Assembly: GCA_002633005.1 (NCBI GenBank)
Contig: NMRA01000694.1
Location: 108,935 to 172,934, forward strand
Direction of reading: 5' to 3'
From: Phoronis australis
Taxonomy: Eukaryota > Phoronida > Phoronidae
DNA: 64,000 nucleotides
In this document: piece after piece, positions 42,966-55,372 of the stretch
How positions within the stretch are numbered: position 1 is the first letter of the stretch
Layout of the letters: every line of letters begins with the position of its first letter
Position numbers and translations under genes: made by a program
The notes under the pieces: generated by a model
What the model was told of the DNA's origin: nothing
What the model saw: the letters and a program-made list of their open reading frames with translations, nothing else
Database searches by the model: none

Positions 42966-44253
42966 AGCATAAAACCGGCTTGTTGTCTTACTCACCCAAT
43001 TATTCCACTTCAAAGTTATGATCTGAATAGGACTTGATTTAACTCTCACAAATATATAGTATTCGTTGATTCAAACGTTTTCTTTTACTTAAGCCGAGTT
43101 GTTCAAATGTGCATTGCTTTTCGGCAGCCATTTTATAATGTCACCTATGGTCGTCATGTGCTGCCGCCTTTTGAAAGGACAGAAAACCACACAGAAAAAG
43201 GCCAAGAAAATAGTGGAAAGTGGTTTACAGCAACTCTACTTCAACCACAAACTGTTTTACTGGTATGATATCGATTTTTAAATCGATTAAAATTGATTTA
43301 GAATTTCAGTTCTGGAAAATAAATCACAATTGTTTTATTCCAGGCAGACCTTACTTATTTTGTATTTGTGACCTCTTTATTTGACTTTTTGCTCTTGTTG
43401 TTCTTAACATCACTTATCTCTGCTGTCCTTCTTTTTCTTTTCAGTTTCTCTTCATTCTCTGTTAACACCTTGTCAGCCAAAACAGAACTGTAAGCCTTTG
43501 AGACTTGGTAGGCGGAAGTTGATCATTGAACCTCGATACAATTGTTCTAATAAATTACCCATAATTGTATTGTTTGATTTTTTCTCATCTTTAACAGGCT
43601 TCTGCATTCATAAATAAATAAATAAATACCCAAGTTGCATTTGAATTTTATTGCTCAATCTCTTCTTTTATTTTTGATTATGTCATGCTGTGTTGTATGT
43701 AACAAATGCAATATAGTGAAATAAAGTCAATGTTTTACTTTATTGGTGGCCATTCTCTATCAATTCAAGTATTTTAATTTTCTTCAAATAAATTCAAAAT
43801 GCTTTAACCAAAATTTTCAACATAAATGTTGAGTTCAGTACTGTGTTTTGCAATAAAAAAACAAGTGAACAATATTTTGATGACCAAGGCGTGGGCCGAA
43901 ACTGTTAAGCACCCAGCGTGTTCCATTTGTCTGCTGCGTTTTTCCTTTGGCCTAACAGATGTCGGTTAGTGCCTGGGACAAATAGATACATTGCATAAAC
44001 AATCCCTGGGTTGCTTTTTGTTCCGTCTGAAGAAAATTTAATTTCGAAAATATCTTCTGAAAATGAACAAAAAAGTGCATTAGTAAAATCAACAAGTTTT
44101 TAAGTGGTCTCAAAAAAACAGTCGGTAAATGCATTAATTTTAGTCTCAGTTCTTCCACGCGTGTTTCTCCCGAGAGGTTAGTACCTAACGTGCAGACGAG
44201 CGTTCCAAATTGGAACGCTAAGTCCCGCGTGGCAGCGCTGCACGCGAAACAAG
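42966..44253. other. Non-coding stretch
   Basis: No supported gene. A short frame at 43099-43281 (+) has no recognisable similarity. Confidence 0.4.
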
Positions 44254-44287
44254 ATGGCGGACGACCTTTGGAGACTGACGACGAGAG
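44254..44287 (+). CDS. Candidate first coding exon
   Basis: AAACAAGATGGCGGAC gives a good start context and a YY1-like site just downstream of a putative start site. The frame reads MADDLWRLTTR plus one base, then a donor GAGAG|GTAATC. GC-rich sequence precedes it (CGCGTGGCAGCGCTGCACGCG), unlike the AT-rich surroundings. No following exon was identified, so the gene is not established. Confidence 0.35.
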
Positions 44288-45115
44288 GTAATCGGACTAT
44301 ACAACATCTGTGATTTTTAGCATTAACCACACTTTTAATCGAGTTAACAATTACTCCTTCATCAGGGCTCATAATGCACCGTAAGAGGTCAATTAGTGGA
44401 AAGGTCATCAAAAAATTAATGAGTAATTTCTCCTATAATTTTAAAGAATTCCTTTTCATATTGGTGAAGGAGTTGCTGTCAGTAACTTCCCATAGTTCCA
44501 GTAATACGCACGCGCAGAGTCTGTTATTGTCACGCCGTGACAATAATTTTTCTAGTTTGACTTTGAATTTCAAAAAAAACCGGCAAATTTTCAATTTTTT
44601 TGAAATTTTTTTGGATTTTTGCCAAACTATCACTTTAGATAGAGTTTTGAACGGGCTTCCAGAAAATATTTTCCATTTTGCGCTACGACGTCTACTTTTT
44701 GAATTATTCGAGATTTTCGGATACCGTTGTTCCTTCGGTCACCTATCCGAAGGACCAAGCTGGCTGGCTTTCAGTTCACTTTGTTTTGATTATGCCTACT
44801 TGACCCCGACTGACCCAGCCAGCACTGTCCTACTGTAGACTGGAATTCCAGGCCAAAAACATAACCTTGCTCTGCAGACTGTCACATGGCGCCACCTATT
44901 TTGGAATGTGGGAACAAAGCATGGCTCGTCCGTCATGTTGCGCCATCTATTGTTCTTTATTGTAGTTGATTGTATGCTCTCTATTTGATTTCTTCGCTAG
45001 TCACATGAATGTTATCGTCATGATTGTCTTCGTCCTCCCCATTGTCGTCTTTTCGATTAATTCCGCCAAGTGTCGCTCCTCCGAGTGCTCTCGGAATTAT
45101 TTGTCAGTCTGTATC
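44288..45115. other. Possible intron, no exon supported
   Basis: Includes the partial 42 kb-type repeat at 44371-44410 and an open frame at 44374-44838 without recognised similarity. Confidence 0.35.
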
Positions 45116-45721
45116 GCCAGATGTACGTAGTATAACCTTCTACAGTTAGAATTATGTGACAGAGTGCATCTCCGCATGTACTTAGTCTATCCCTGTACAG
45201 CTAGAAATATGTATCAGTGGGTATCCCGGATGTTTATAGTCTAACCTTGTACAGATAGAATTATGTATCAGTGTGTATCTCTGGATGTGCGTAGTGTAAC
45301 CTTGTACAGTTACAAATATGTATCAGTGGGTATCTCTGGATGTACCCAGTCTATCCTAGCTTGTACAGTTAGAAATGACTGTGTCCCGGATGTTTTTAGT
45401 CTAACCTTGTTCAGTTAGAATTATGTATCTGGATGTACGTAGTCTATCCTTGTACAGTTAGAAATATGTATCAGTGGGTATCTCTGGATGTACGTAGTCT
45501 ATGCTTTTACCATTAGAGATATGTATCACTGTGTATCCCGGATGTTCATAGTCTAACCTTGTACAGTTAGAAATATGTTTCAGTGGGTATCTCTGGATGT
45601 ACGTAGTCCATCCTTGTACAGTTAGAAATATGTATCACTGTGTATCCCGGATGTTCATAGTCTAACCTTGTACAGTTAAAATTACGTGTCAGTGTGAATC
45701 TCCGGATGTATGTAGTATACC
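45112..45721 (+). repeat. 55-base minisatellite, left part
   Basis: About eleven units of GTACGTAGTCTATCCTTGTA-CAGTTAGAAATATGTATCAG-TGGGTATCTCTGGAT (55 bases) with substitutions and small indels. Continues after an insertion at 51356. Confidence 0.88.
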
Positions 45722-46699
45722 CATTCCAAAAAAGGCCTTCCTGCAAACACTTGCCACAAGCTTGCCGCAAAGTTGCGGCACCCTTGCTGCAAAAGTTTCT
45801 GCAAACCAGCCGCAAACACATGGAATCATCTCTGACCAAAGAGTGGATGCAAATTTCCTGCAACGCAGCCGCAAGCGTTGCTGCAAGTTTGCTGCATGTT
45901 TGTGGCAAACATGCAGCAAACTTTTATCATGCAAATGAAGTTTGCCGCAAGCTTGCTGCAAACATCTCTATGTCCTTATATGGAACAGTTCCTGCAACCC
46001 AGCTGCACACATTGCTGCAAGCTTGCCACAAACATCTTCATGGGGCTATATAGAAGTTTCTGCGAACCACCTCAAAAATATTGCTGCAAGACTACAACAT
46101 ACTTGAATTGTGGCATGAATAATTTAATGCAGATATGTCCTTGGCAAATACATAGTTTTTATTGCATGCCCACTTGCTAGTACAAGAAAATACATATCAG
46201 CTGCATACTGGATTTAACATGACAGTTTTCAATCGTATGTATAAATGTCATGTATTGAATTTCTACCAGATGTTTATAGTTCCGGTAGCACTTAAATGTA
46301 TGACTGTTAATCACGTGTTACTATGACGTATATCCTTAGCGTGTATAAATAGTTTTCTTTCATGTGTTTTAATCACTTGGATGTCGTTTGCTTTAATGCT
46401 GAATACTTTGATAATATAACTCTTTTATCATTCGATTGGTTTTTATACGTCGTACACCGACGACGTTACAATAATGACTAGAAATGAAACCAAAATCACA
46501 TGACCATGAATAACAGAAACTATAGAAGTGTCTATTGTGGCAATTAGTAATAATACTGGTATTACAATCGAATGTGTCTTAAAAAGAGAACAGCTTGAAT
46601 GTATGCAAGCCTTAATTACAATATACCAAGGTGTTTTATTCTGAACGCACGACAAAATCTATGGTAATTGTAACAGTGATATTATTTACATGACTAAAC

Positions 46700-46800
46700 T
46701 AACGAACAACAGCAACACAGAGCATTGAAATGCGCCCATGGCTGCACCGCCAACGGGGTGCTTATTAGCATTGAAAATGGCGCAAAATATTTCGAATGCC
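46700..46800 (-). repeat. Tail of a tandem-core element, reversed
   Basis: Reverse complement carries GGGCGCATTTCAATGCTCTG and GTGTTGCTGTTGTT, matching the family tail. Confidence 0.55.
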
Positions 46801-48090
46801 AGTAGAGAAAACCATTAAATCAGACTCTCCCTCCATGGAAAGGCATACTTAGAACAGCATGTCGAGCATACTTAAGTATTTTATTTTAAATTACCTCATT
46901 ACTTGTCAACTGAAACAAGTCACTCTTAACAATTATAAACATATTTACTTTTTCCCATGTGCATCTAAAATACTTGAAAACTGTCTAATACTCCATTGAT
47001 TACTGTTTCATGAAACATCAGTCTACTGAATGGGCTATTATTGATCTTGTATGTTAATATTTGCAATATTTAGAATATAGGGATATCATACAGCAGCAAC
47101 ATTCATTTATCTAAGGCATCAAACATAAATTATACCTTATATTACCATGGTTTTGAAAAGAACAACTACAGAGGTTGTCCAGTTATAGTCATACTTAGTA
47201 GACGTTCTAAACACATTCTACTCCAGACTAATCTGCATTGTAGCAATCACTGGTGTTCCATAGGGATCATGGGATGATTGCTCCAGTTTTCTTCCTTGTT
47301 TGTTCTAACCAACCTTGAGATGCTGTGTATACCATTTGTTCTGGTGCTTTCAACTCAAACTTGTTGCTTCATAACCTCTGCAGTTTGTCAGGCTTTCATC
47401 AAGTACATTATGTCACTCAATATTCATAAACCTAAAATATGAATGCTATTTCACTTTCCACAAAAAGGCATTTGTGAAAGCAATATTAGAACCTCAATTA
47501 CATTTTTAACCAAAACTTGCTCTTGCTTAATGTATGAACAGACAGTTGAACTTGTGTTCAAAGTAACCAGAGAGTATGCAGAGACTGAAGGTTATGGCAG
47601 TTAAAACATCTACTGGTAGTTAATATACAACATGCAATTCTTATTTTGTACCCAATAGTTACTATGCATTAAACCAAAATAAAAATATGGTGTTCTCTAC
47701 TGTGAATCAAACAGTCAACGAGTGATATGAGAATTGACGCAACAGTCTCAGTTAAATGATTTACTAGAAGATCTGGTTACATGTAACTTGAGAACGTTTT
47801 GGAAACTAGTTGGATCTGGTCTCAACCCAACTCGTCTTGAAATCTGTGCTGTACTTTTCCCTGATCATTATAACCTCCAATTTGACTGAATCAGTTAGAA
47901 AAGCAATTTCCTTTTGTTTGAAAGACCAAAACTACTGACGCATGAATGAAATCTAAGTAATGTTGCGTAACAATCACATTAACATCAATACAATTTTAAA
48001 ATCAAGACATCGATACAGTTCTTCAGTTATCCATGTAGAGTCTATGCTGTACAAAAATCGATTTGAATATGGTCCAAGTGAACCCTTAGG
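46801..48090. other. Non-coding stretch inside the TA-flanked insertion
   Basis: 47350-47640 resembles 16640-16920. Otherwise nothing recognised. Confidence 0.4.
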
Positions 48091-48119
48091 TCACTTTCCA
48101 GGCATGTAACCGTGACAGC

Positions 48120-48355
48120 CACAGTCTTTCCTTGATGACCATCCCACCAGTTCAACATGTATCTCGGCTAGGATTATGTTCATATTACTCTCAGATCTGG
48201 GCTAGCATAATTAAAATAAACAACCAACAGCCCTAGAGGCATTAACATTAGTGTATTCCAAGAGGCATTCCTTGATAACAGTCCTAGCAGTTCAACCTGT
48301 AGCTGGGCTAGCAAATAAACAACCATCAGCCCTAGAGGCGGCATCAACATTAAAG
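48120..48355 (+). repeat. Repeated segment with CCTAGCAGTTCAACNTGT and CCCTAGAGGC blocks
   Basis: Two tandem copies (about 48125-48245 and 48251-48350) and a third at 50074-50180 share TGTATTCCAAGAGGCATTCC, CCTAGCAGTTCAAC and GGGCTAGCA. The outer copies flank the THAP-containing segment. Confidence 0.7.
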
Positions 48356-48839
48356 GAGCATGCCACCCAAAAACAACCTAATTTGTATCAATTTAGATCG
48401 AGTAGTTCTACTCGACAATGGCACGTACGGTTGTGTTACCTGACGGCAGACGGAGGTGTTGAAATTATCCAATGACGATTGGTTTCACACGCAGTCTGTT
48501 CAGCAGTTCATAACACGGGTTACTGGTGTCAGCTTATCGCTTGAATTCATCGTTTAACACCAATAAATCATCAAACTTCGATGTAAACCCCTAAAAATAC
48601 ACAGAGTTCTTATAAAAACGTGTTGTTTTATTTCGCTGTTACGGATTTATTCAGTTGGTCGGACACACGGTAGCTTACAGAATTCGGAAGGCAAGGTCCG
48701 TAGCAGGAGTTAGGGGTCTGTTCGGAGATAAATACGAAGTATTTCTCAGTGAGATACATACAGGAGAACCTAGATTTGTCACGGTATTGTTCAGGCTTGT
48801 GATTTTTTTAGTTCTAAACACACAAAACGTTTGTTATCC

Positions 48840-48955
48840 TGGCCAGAGTGGCTCGGAGCCCGATCAGGCCCGTTGCGGCCGCGGGATCTGACTCTCTCAA
48901 GCATCCCCGGCCAGTGGCTCGGAAACAGATCAGGCCCGTCAAGGCCGGCGGGACT
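48840..48955 (+). repeat. GC-rich tandem pair
   Basis: GTGGCTCGGAGCCCGATCAGG and GTGGCTCGGAAACAGATCAGG begin two units of about 60 bases each ending GGC(C)G(C/G)GGGA. Local GC is far above the surroundings. Confidence 0.6.
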
Positions 48956-49629
48956 GAAGACATCACGAACATAAACCCGCCAAAGTTGGAAACTAAGCTT
49001 CCAATCAAGAAAATACTATACTAGTGTGCCAAAGAAGTAATGTGCATGTGATTATGTTGGTGAATAACCCACGAAATTGCAAATCTACTTACTCAGTCGT
49101 CGGGGGCCGCGAATTCAGGTTCCGCTTTGGCAACAGAACCGTCAGGGTAGAAGTTGTACATTGAAAATCATTATTTGAATAATGTAAGTGTAAATAAAGA
49201 TTCCCCTAACACCTGGCCGTAGGATGATAGCAATCGACTTAGGTGTTTCAGAACAGTTTTTGTCTGCAAACACTGAATTAGCATGAGCTCACACGGCCTC
49301 GGTTTGTCCCGTCAATTAGTTTATTGCCCTTAAATCCGATAACGCAGTGATTTATTCATTGCTGGCTTCTCAAATCATTTGCACTCACGAGCACTCCAAA
49401 GGCATTACAAATTGCACTTAATGAGACAGACTTTGTTTCAGTTTTATATTGGTTAGGGCGAGAATGATTCATTTTGAAACACAACGCTCAGTAATAAAAC
49501 GGCAACATGCTAAGTGGCAACTCGCAATCCCGACTTAGACGAGAGCTCATCCCGACGAAGACTTCGCAGGTGGATCGTTAAGTTTCACAGGCTATCAGTT
49601 CGAACCGGAATACGGTGATCAAAGAAATA

Positions 49630-49911
49630 CTAGAGAGGCGCCATGAACAAGCTCAGACAACGGAACGTATGATAGCTTTTGGTAAGCCGGCATTCGTCAG
49701 GCACTGTGGACGACTGCAGGCCACGGACACGGAGTTGTTTCACGACCTCATACTTGCTATTTACAGCGTACTTTTCATTCTTCACTACTGCGAGCCACTT
49801 ACTAAGCATTTCGAATTCTCGAGGAAGTCGAAAAAACGATATACAAACTTTCCTCACAGCTGCATAGTTTGGACAAGCGGGAACGATGCACCGCAACATA
49901 GCGGCATTCAC
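49630..49911 (-). CDS. THAP-domain protein exon
   Basis: From ATG at 49911 (minus) the protein begins MNAAMLRCIVPACPNYA, then VCISFFRLPREFEMLSKWLA and VVKNEKYAVNSKYEV. C-x4-C, the SFFRLP motif and the Trp match the first half of the C2CH THAP zinc finger, a DNA-binding fold used by host regulators and by transposases of the P and Kolobok groups. The second half (the C..H pair and AVPTIF box) is not in this frame, so an intron or a break follows at about 49720. It lies inside the TA-flanked insertion, so it may be transposon-derived. Confidence 0.6.
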   Translation of the reverse strand: MNAAMLRCIVPACPNYAAVRKVCISFFRLPREFEMLSKWLAVVKNEKYAVNSKYEVVKQLRVRGLQSSTVPDECRLTKSYHTFRCLSLFMAPL

Positions 49912-51355
49912 TCTGCAAATGAACCACTGACGTCCCTTCGTCGTTTTTCACCTTCCTCACAGGTTAACGCGACACCTCTCGGCAAGGTAAGGTCGACCGT
50001 ATGCGAGGCGATGTGGATATAGACCGATTAAGAAGGCAAAAAAGACTAATTAAATCGGTTGGCATTCTCCTTTATTGTATTCCAAGAGGCATTCCTTAAT
50101 AACAGTCCTAGCAGTTCAACATGTCACTGGGCTAGCATAATTAAAATATACAATCGATAATCCTAGAGGCATAAAACATTAATGAAAGGGCCCCCTAGTG
50201 AAATGTAATTTTCTTATTTTTTCGTAAATAATGTGCAGTACCACAAGAATCCCGAGCCATATCCAAGTCCGTACCATAGCTGTTGACAGACAATATTTTG
50301 AAAAATTGTGAGTCTTCATCAATGCTAAATGCCCTTCAAAATCAAAATGAGTAATTTTTGGCAATTATTTTTGTCTGAAATAGACAACATGTTACTGTAG
50401 CTACAGTGGCTGCTACCTCCTGATTACAGGATAATTTCAAGTGTTGGAAAAGTACAAATTGTTTTAAATACTAATACTTGCACTTTTGGTAAAATTGGAT
50501 CATTTATATTTGTGTATGGTTTGTATTGATATTTATTATGTTTGTTAAAACGACATGTAGGTAACACTGCCTTTGTTGTTTTTAAGCCATTGCATTTAAT
50601 ATTCTGCTGTACCGACTTTGGCAGCGGTATGAATATTTGTTTATTATGGCGACTGAATAAAAAACAAAATACATGCAGATGCAGTTATATTCTCCAGTGT
50701 TTTGGGTCACATTTAGCTCTCTTTTGAGCATTTGCTGTTTTAACAATGTAACTTACCAAACAGAAGGTCACATTCATGTGAGTTATCTAACATAGGTAAC
50801 TGCCCTGCTTAGGGTCTGAGATTTGAGATTTCTTCGAAATTTAGAAAACTATAAAAACAATCTCACAATTTCTAACGTTTCCACAGTCTTAATGCTAACA
50901 CTTTAAACATTGAAGTTTTCTGCAAATTTCGTGCAAGTACTTTTTCACCCATTTAATGTTTCATGCAATTTTGCCACAAAAACTCTTTAATCTATATGTT
51001 TCCTGAGAACACTTTTTCACCAATAAAGTTTCCTGCAACTTTCCCGCAAACACTTTTTCATCAATAAAGTTTCCCGAAAACACTTTTTTATCTATAAAGT
51101 TTCCTGCAAATTTCCCGCAAACACTGTTTCACCGATAAAGTTTCCTGTAACTTTCCTGCAAACACATTTTGAATCACCAAGTTTGCCGCAACTTTCCTGC
51201 AAACTTTAGTGTTTGAAGCAAGGTTGCGGCAATGTGTGCGGCTGAGTTGCGGGTAGCGGCAAACTCCTGCAAACATTGCGGCTGGTTTGGTGCAAACAAA
51301 ATTGTTTGCCGCAAGGTTGCTGCATGTTTGCTGCAAACAGGGTCTTTTTGGTATG

Positions 51356-51525
51356 GGTATCCCTGTACAGTTAGAATTATGTGTCAGTGTGTATGTCCGT
51401 ATGTACGTAGTCTATCCTTGTACTGTTAGAATCTATCAATGTGTATCTCAGGGTGCACATAGCCTAACCTTGTACAGTTAGACATATGTATCAGTGTGTA
51501 TCGCTGGATATTATAGTTTAAGTAG
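51356..51525 (+). repeat. 55-base minisatellite, right part
   Basis: Three units in the same orientation and phase as 45112-45721. Confidence 0.85.
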
Positions 51526-52780
51526 TCTAATGTTGATAATCCATGTACAGTGATTCAAACAACTTGCGCTATTACTTAAAGTAAGACTGCCTGCTCTTCC
51601 CAAGTGAGACTCGAGTTTGAGATGGTCTACTGCACGCACCAAGCTGTCAAGCAAAACTGTCTGTGAGATCCAACCAGACATTCAGTTGGTGGAAAATTGT
51701 ATTAGATGAAATATAATGAATGCATCCAATTGTTTTCAATAAGAAATCATGACTTACGTGATTAAACAGGAAGTTTTCCCCTACTTTTCAGATGTGATGT
51801 GTCTTTGAAGGCCTGCACACTACATAAATGTGATGAGGTGTGCCCACGGAAATTTGCAACCTGTGTCGTATCAAATCACTTTAATTGCTTTCTGGTTTCT
51901 GGAGGAGGGAGGGGAAATTCTAAAGCGACCCCTTGAAACATTGATCATGTGATGGACAAACACGATTACGCAAGACTTAGGGAAAAGTTGATCAGCTGTT
52001 AGGTAATTAAGATTTTGTCACACGTTCTAATATTCTGAAATAGGCTTGGTGCACCTAGACTAGATGATGTAATTACTTTATTAGGGCTCAGATACATGTT
52101 ACACTCATTGCCCTCAGACTTTGATTCCTGCCCGTGGAACACAATGTTTGACAATGTATGCAGCATTCTTCGACCCACAACATATGGAGGTGGCTGTATT
52201 GAAATAGTTTAGCACCTTTTCAGTTTCTGAGCTTGTGATTAATTAGAAGCCGCATGCAATACCAATACTGATCAACAAAGAATATGAGTTGTTACAATAT
52301 GTGAAACTAAATGCAGGGACTTTTCTTTTTCAATTTCATTTGCTTGATGATACATCTAGATATACTGAAAAAATGAAGTTTCCACCTTGCAATATTGTCA
52401 CAGGATGAGATTGGCATTAGATCTACAAGCTTATGCATTGTATTTAGGTGTTTTAATACTTAAAAGTGTGCAAATAATTATGAAGCTTCTAAAGTTTGAA
52501 ATATGTCACAGAATGCAGACTGGCATTTGATCTACAACCTAGCTTTATGTATTGTATATAGGTGTGAAGTGCGAAAATAAAAGTATGAAACTTATGAAAC
52601 TTTTAAATATTTTAGTGTCTCATAATGAGACTGTCGTTTGGTCTACAGCCAAGCTCTATATGTATAGTTTGTTTTGTGAAGCGTGAAAATAAGTTTGAAA
52701 CTGTTGATTTTTTAAATATTTTAGTGTGGATGATGCTTTAGATACTCCAGTGTGCATGAAATATCCTGAAATAGTGTGAA
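51526..52780. other. Non-coding stretch
   Basis: Loose repeats of TCTACAA(G/C)C...TGTATT and GTATGAAACTT near 52400-52700; nothing else. Confidence 0.4.
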
Positions 52781-52785
52781 GCTTG

Positions 52786-52931
52786 TAAAGCTCGAAATGC
52801 CCTAGTGTGAATGAGGCTTGAAATGCCCTAGTGTGAATGAGGCTTGAAACGCCTTAGTGTGAATGAGGCTTGAAACGCCCTTGTGTGAATGAGGCTTGAA
52901 ACGCCCCGGTGAATATGTGGCTTGAAATGAT
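52786..52931 (+). repeat. 26-base minisatellite
   Basis: Five to six units of GAAACGCCCTAGTGTGAATGAGGCTT (26 bases, two segments of 13), with C/T changes at a CpG in the first half. Preceded by more diverged forms from about 52600. Confidence 0.85.
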
Positions 52932-53381
52932 GGATGTAGGACTATGTACGTGATTCTTGGTGACAGACGTGTGACTTGTTATTAAATATTTGCATGACGA
53001 GAATGTACTTGCTGTGTTAATTTAACTTTCCCTCTTCTAAATAAGTATTGTGCCAACTGCAGAGTGTTTATAAATTAGTATGTCTCTGTTAATGCAGCTA
53101 CTAAGGTACTCAGTTGCCGCATGAAAAGCCTTAATGTGATTGTTACACGTCCAAGACTTATAAACTCGGTGTCTGAAAACTGTGAAACTGTCTAAGCAAA
53201 ACTAAGGATATTACAATTTAAAATTGTGTTTCAAAACATTGAATATGATGGATAAGAAACTACCTTTATGCATTTTGTAAGATGTTAGCTCTGAGATATG
53301 ATTTCACACTTCTTCTTGGACATATTACCACCTGCTGTATGAGAGCTCACTACACATGGGCGGGCGCTTTGACAAAGGGTG

Positions 53382-53443
53382 TTATGAATGATGAAAGGGG
53401 ACCAAGCAGGGTGTTATGAATGATGAAAGGGGACCAAGCAGAG
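53382..53443 (+). repeat. 32-base perfect tandem duplication
   Basis: GGGTGTTATGAATGATGAAA followed by GGGGACCAAGCA occurs twice in a row. Confidence 0.8.
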
Positions 53444-55372
53444 TTACGTAAAATAAAACTTGTTCCGTTAAACTACATCTTTTCAACCTAGTGATCATAC
53501 ATGTTGAATCATCAAAAGTTGGCAAATCCCGGATATAATCCAATTGCTTATAGGTAAAGCAATGCATTTGATGGAGACCTTTTTAATGTGCAATGGACAT
53601 CAGGCCATTGCTTCGGATACGATAGCTATCCCCAATTCAAGGATGAGTTTTCGAACATCCTGAATTCAAACTTCAGCGATTGGGAAATGGGCTTCGCCTT
53701 AATTTGAGTCTGTTGCTCTCGCGATTCCTCATGCATGGTATGATGTATGTATAGTGCGGTTTTTATCTGTTTTTGACGTATATAAACGTTTATCTGTTTA
53801 AAACAAATGAAGATTTTTATGTTTCTGATTTCTTTTGACTATTTGCTACAGTTAATAACCTTTATGCATGAGTCGGAAGAGTCATTGTACCCTTGAACAT
53901 TTATCTTTTACAGTCGTTTTGTTAAATATTTCGAATGTACGGGTTGCAAACATTAGACAGACACATTACAATGTCCTGAGTAGCGCTTATTAGATCAAGT
54001 CAACTTAGAACACACTTCAAGCTAGAATTATATCTTTGAACTGAATTGTTCGTCATTTCGAACCACTGGCCGTGGCCCAATCGTCGACGTCAACATAAAC
54101 TGAAAGAGTTCATGTCAAAACAAACCCTCGATGGTCAAGAACTGATGGCAAAAATGTTACGTAGACCATCCGAGCACGTGATTTTCAAGACATTGGAACT
54201 GGATGTTTATCGAGCAGTAGCGTCGCGTTGGACGATTGTGGTACTTTTTCTTTTCTATCAAGCAACATTTTAAAATCATTTCAGTTTTTTGGACGAATTT
54301 CGGAACAAGAATAATGAAACCTGTCGCCCTTATGATGAAAATTTTGTAAATTAGGCGAGCCACATTTTAAAGTATCTCGCAGCGGTAATTGCGTCAAGCT
54401 GAAGGTTCAAACATTCAGGAACGTGCCCCAAACATGTACTGATTTCAAACATTAACGCATGCATTTCTTCATTAAATACAGAACAAGGATATTTGCATTA
54501 GCGTAGCCAGAAGTATTGACCACAATGGCTTAATGTGAAATTATTAACGATGGTGGTGGGGAACTCAAAGTAAAACTACCGGCGTTTCGTATTTTGTGGA
54601 TACCTAGAAACACTAACCTGTATTTCCAATCAAACAATGACTGAAATAACGGTGGTGCAGTGTTACATGGTGTTTCAAGACATCTTAAAGGCGGAGAGCC
54701 AAGTCAAAGACAGAATTCGCACAACCTTTTAAAATTTACAAAAGATGTATTAAATTCATTTTCCTAACACGTTTGAGGCCATCACACACGAAATGGAAAA
54801 TACATGATGAGAGAACTCAGGTCCTACATGTAGCCTACTACGATATAGTAGGAGTTCTGTAAAAATAATAGCATCTGTGAAGTTCGTTCGCAATAGTTGT
54901 GTTCCGAACATTTGGTATTTTTTATGCCGCAAGTATATAAAATGCGCCTCTGAGGGTTATACAGAAATGTTTAGCCTAGTTCAGGTCATTAGGTAGGCTT
55001 ATTGTGAGGCCAAGTTCGGCCATAATTAAGCAGCGTAAATCGTACATATTCTTGGATACAGAGTTTCGAATCAACACTCCGTACACCCTTCCCGTCATCG
55101 AGTTCAGAGAGATAAATTTCAGCATCATAGATCTCTGGTACGTGATACATTATGAAAGGAGCCGGGTCCGTGATGGAAACGGGCATTGTTGTACTTCCTG
55201 ATGGTGTGTGTGTTCCAAAGTATACTCACCTCGTGCAATTTATCCTGAAAATATCGAAAGAGTTGCGCTATAAAAATGATGAAAAGTACTCAGTTTAAGC
55301 AAGAAGACTTTGCACAAAGAAGTACAGTTTTGCGGTTGTGTAATCAAAACTGCTTACTCGGTCTTATCCCAC
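53444..55372. other. Non-coding stretch
   Basis: Open frames at 54046-54273 and 55004-55201 have no recognisable domain; no gene supported. Confidence 0.4.

Larger units (their letters stand above)
45722..51355. mobile_element. 5.6 kb TA-flanked insertion with GCAAAC-rich inverted ends
   Basis: The minisatellite is broken at GTAGTATA|CCC and resumes GGG|TATCC. The ends CCCATTCCAAAAAAGGCC and its counterpart GGTCTTTTTGGTATGGG are inverted, and both ends continue inward as long, degenerate arrays of TTGC(C/T)GCAA(A/G) and TGCAAAC motifs (45740-46090 and 50990-51340) in opposite orientation. TA lies on each side, as for a TA target. Inside are a THAP domain (49630-49911, minus) and internal repeats. 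It looks like a large DNA transposon, superfamily not assigned; no catalytic domain was found. Confidence 0.6.

Noticed and set aside
45112-45721. A CRISPR array
   Set aside because: The repeats are contiguous 55-base minisatellite units with no unique spacers, in a eukaryotic context.
49615-50022. A 135-codon plus-strand frame
   Set aside because: It overlaps the THAP domain on the opposite strand and has no motif of its own.
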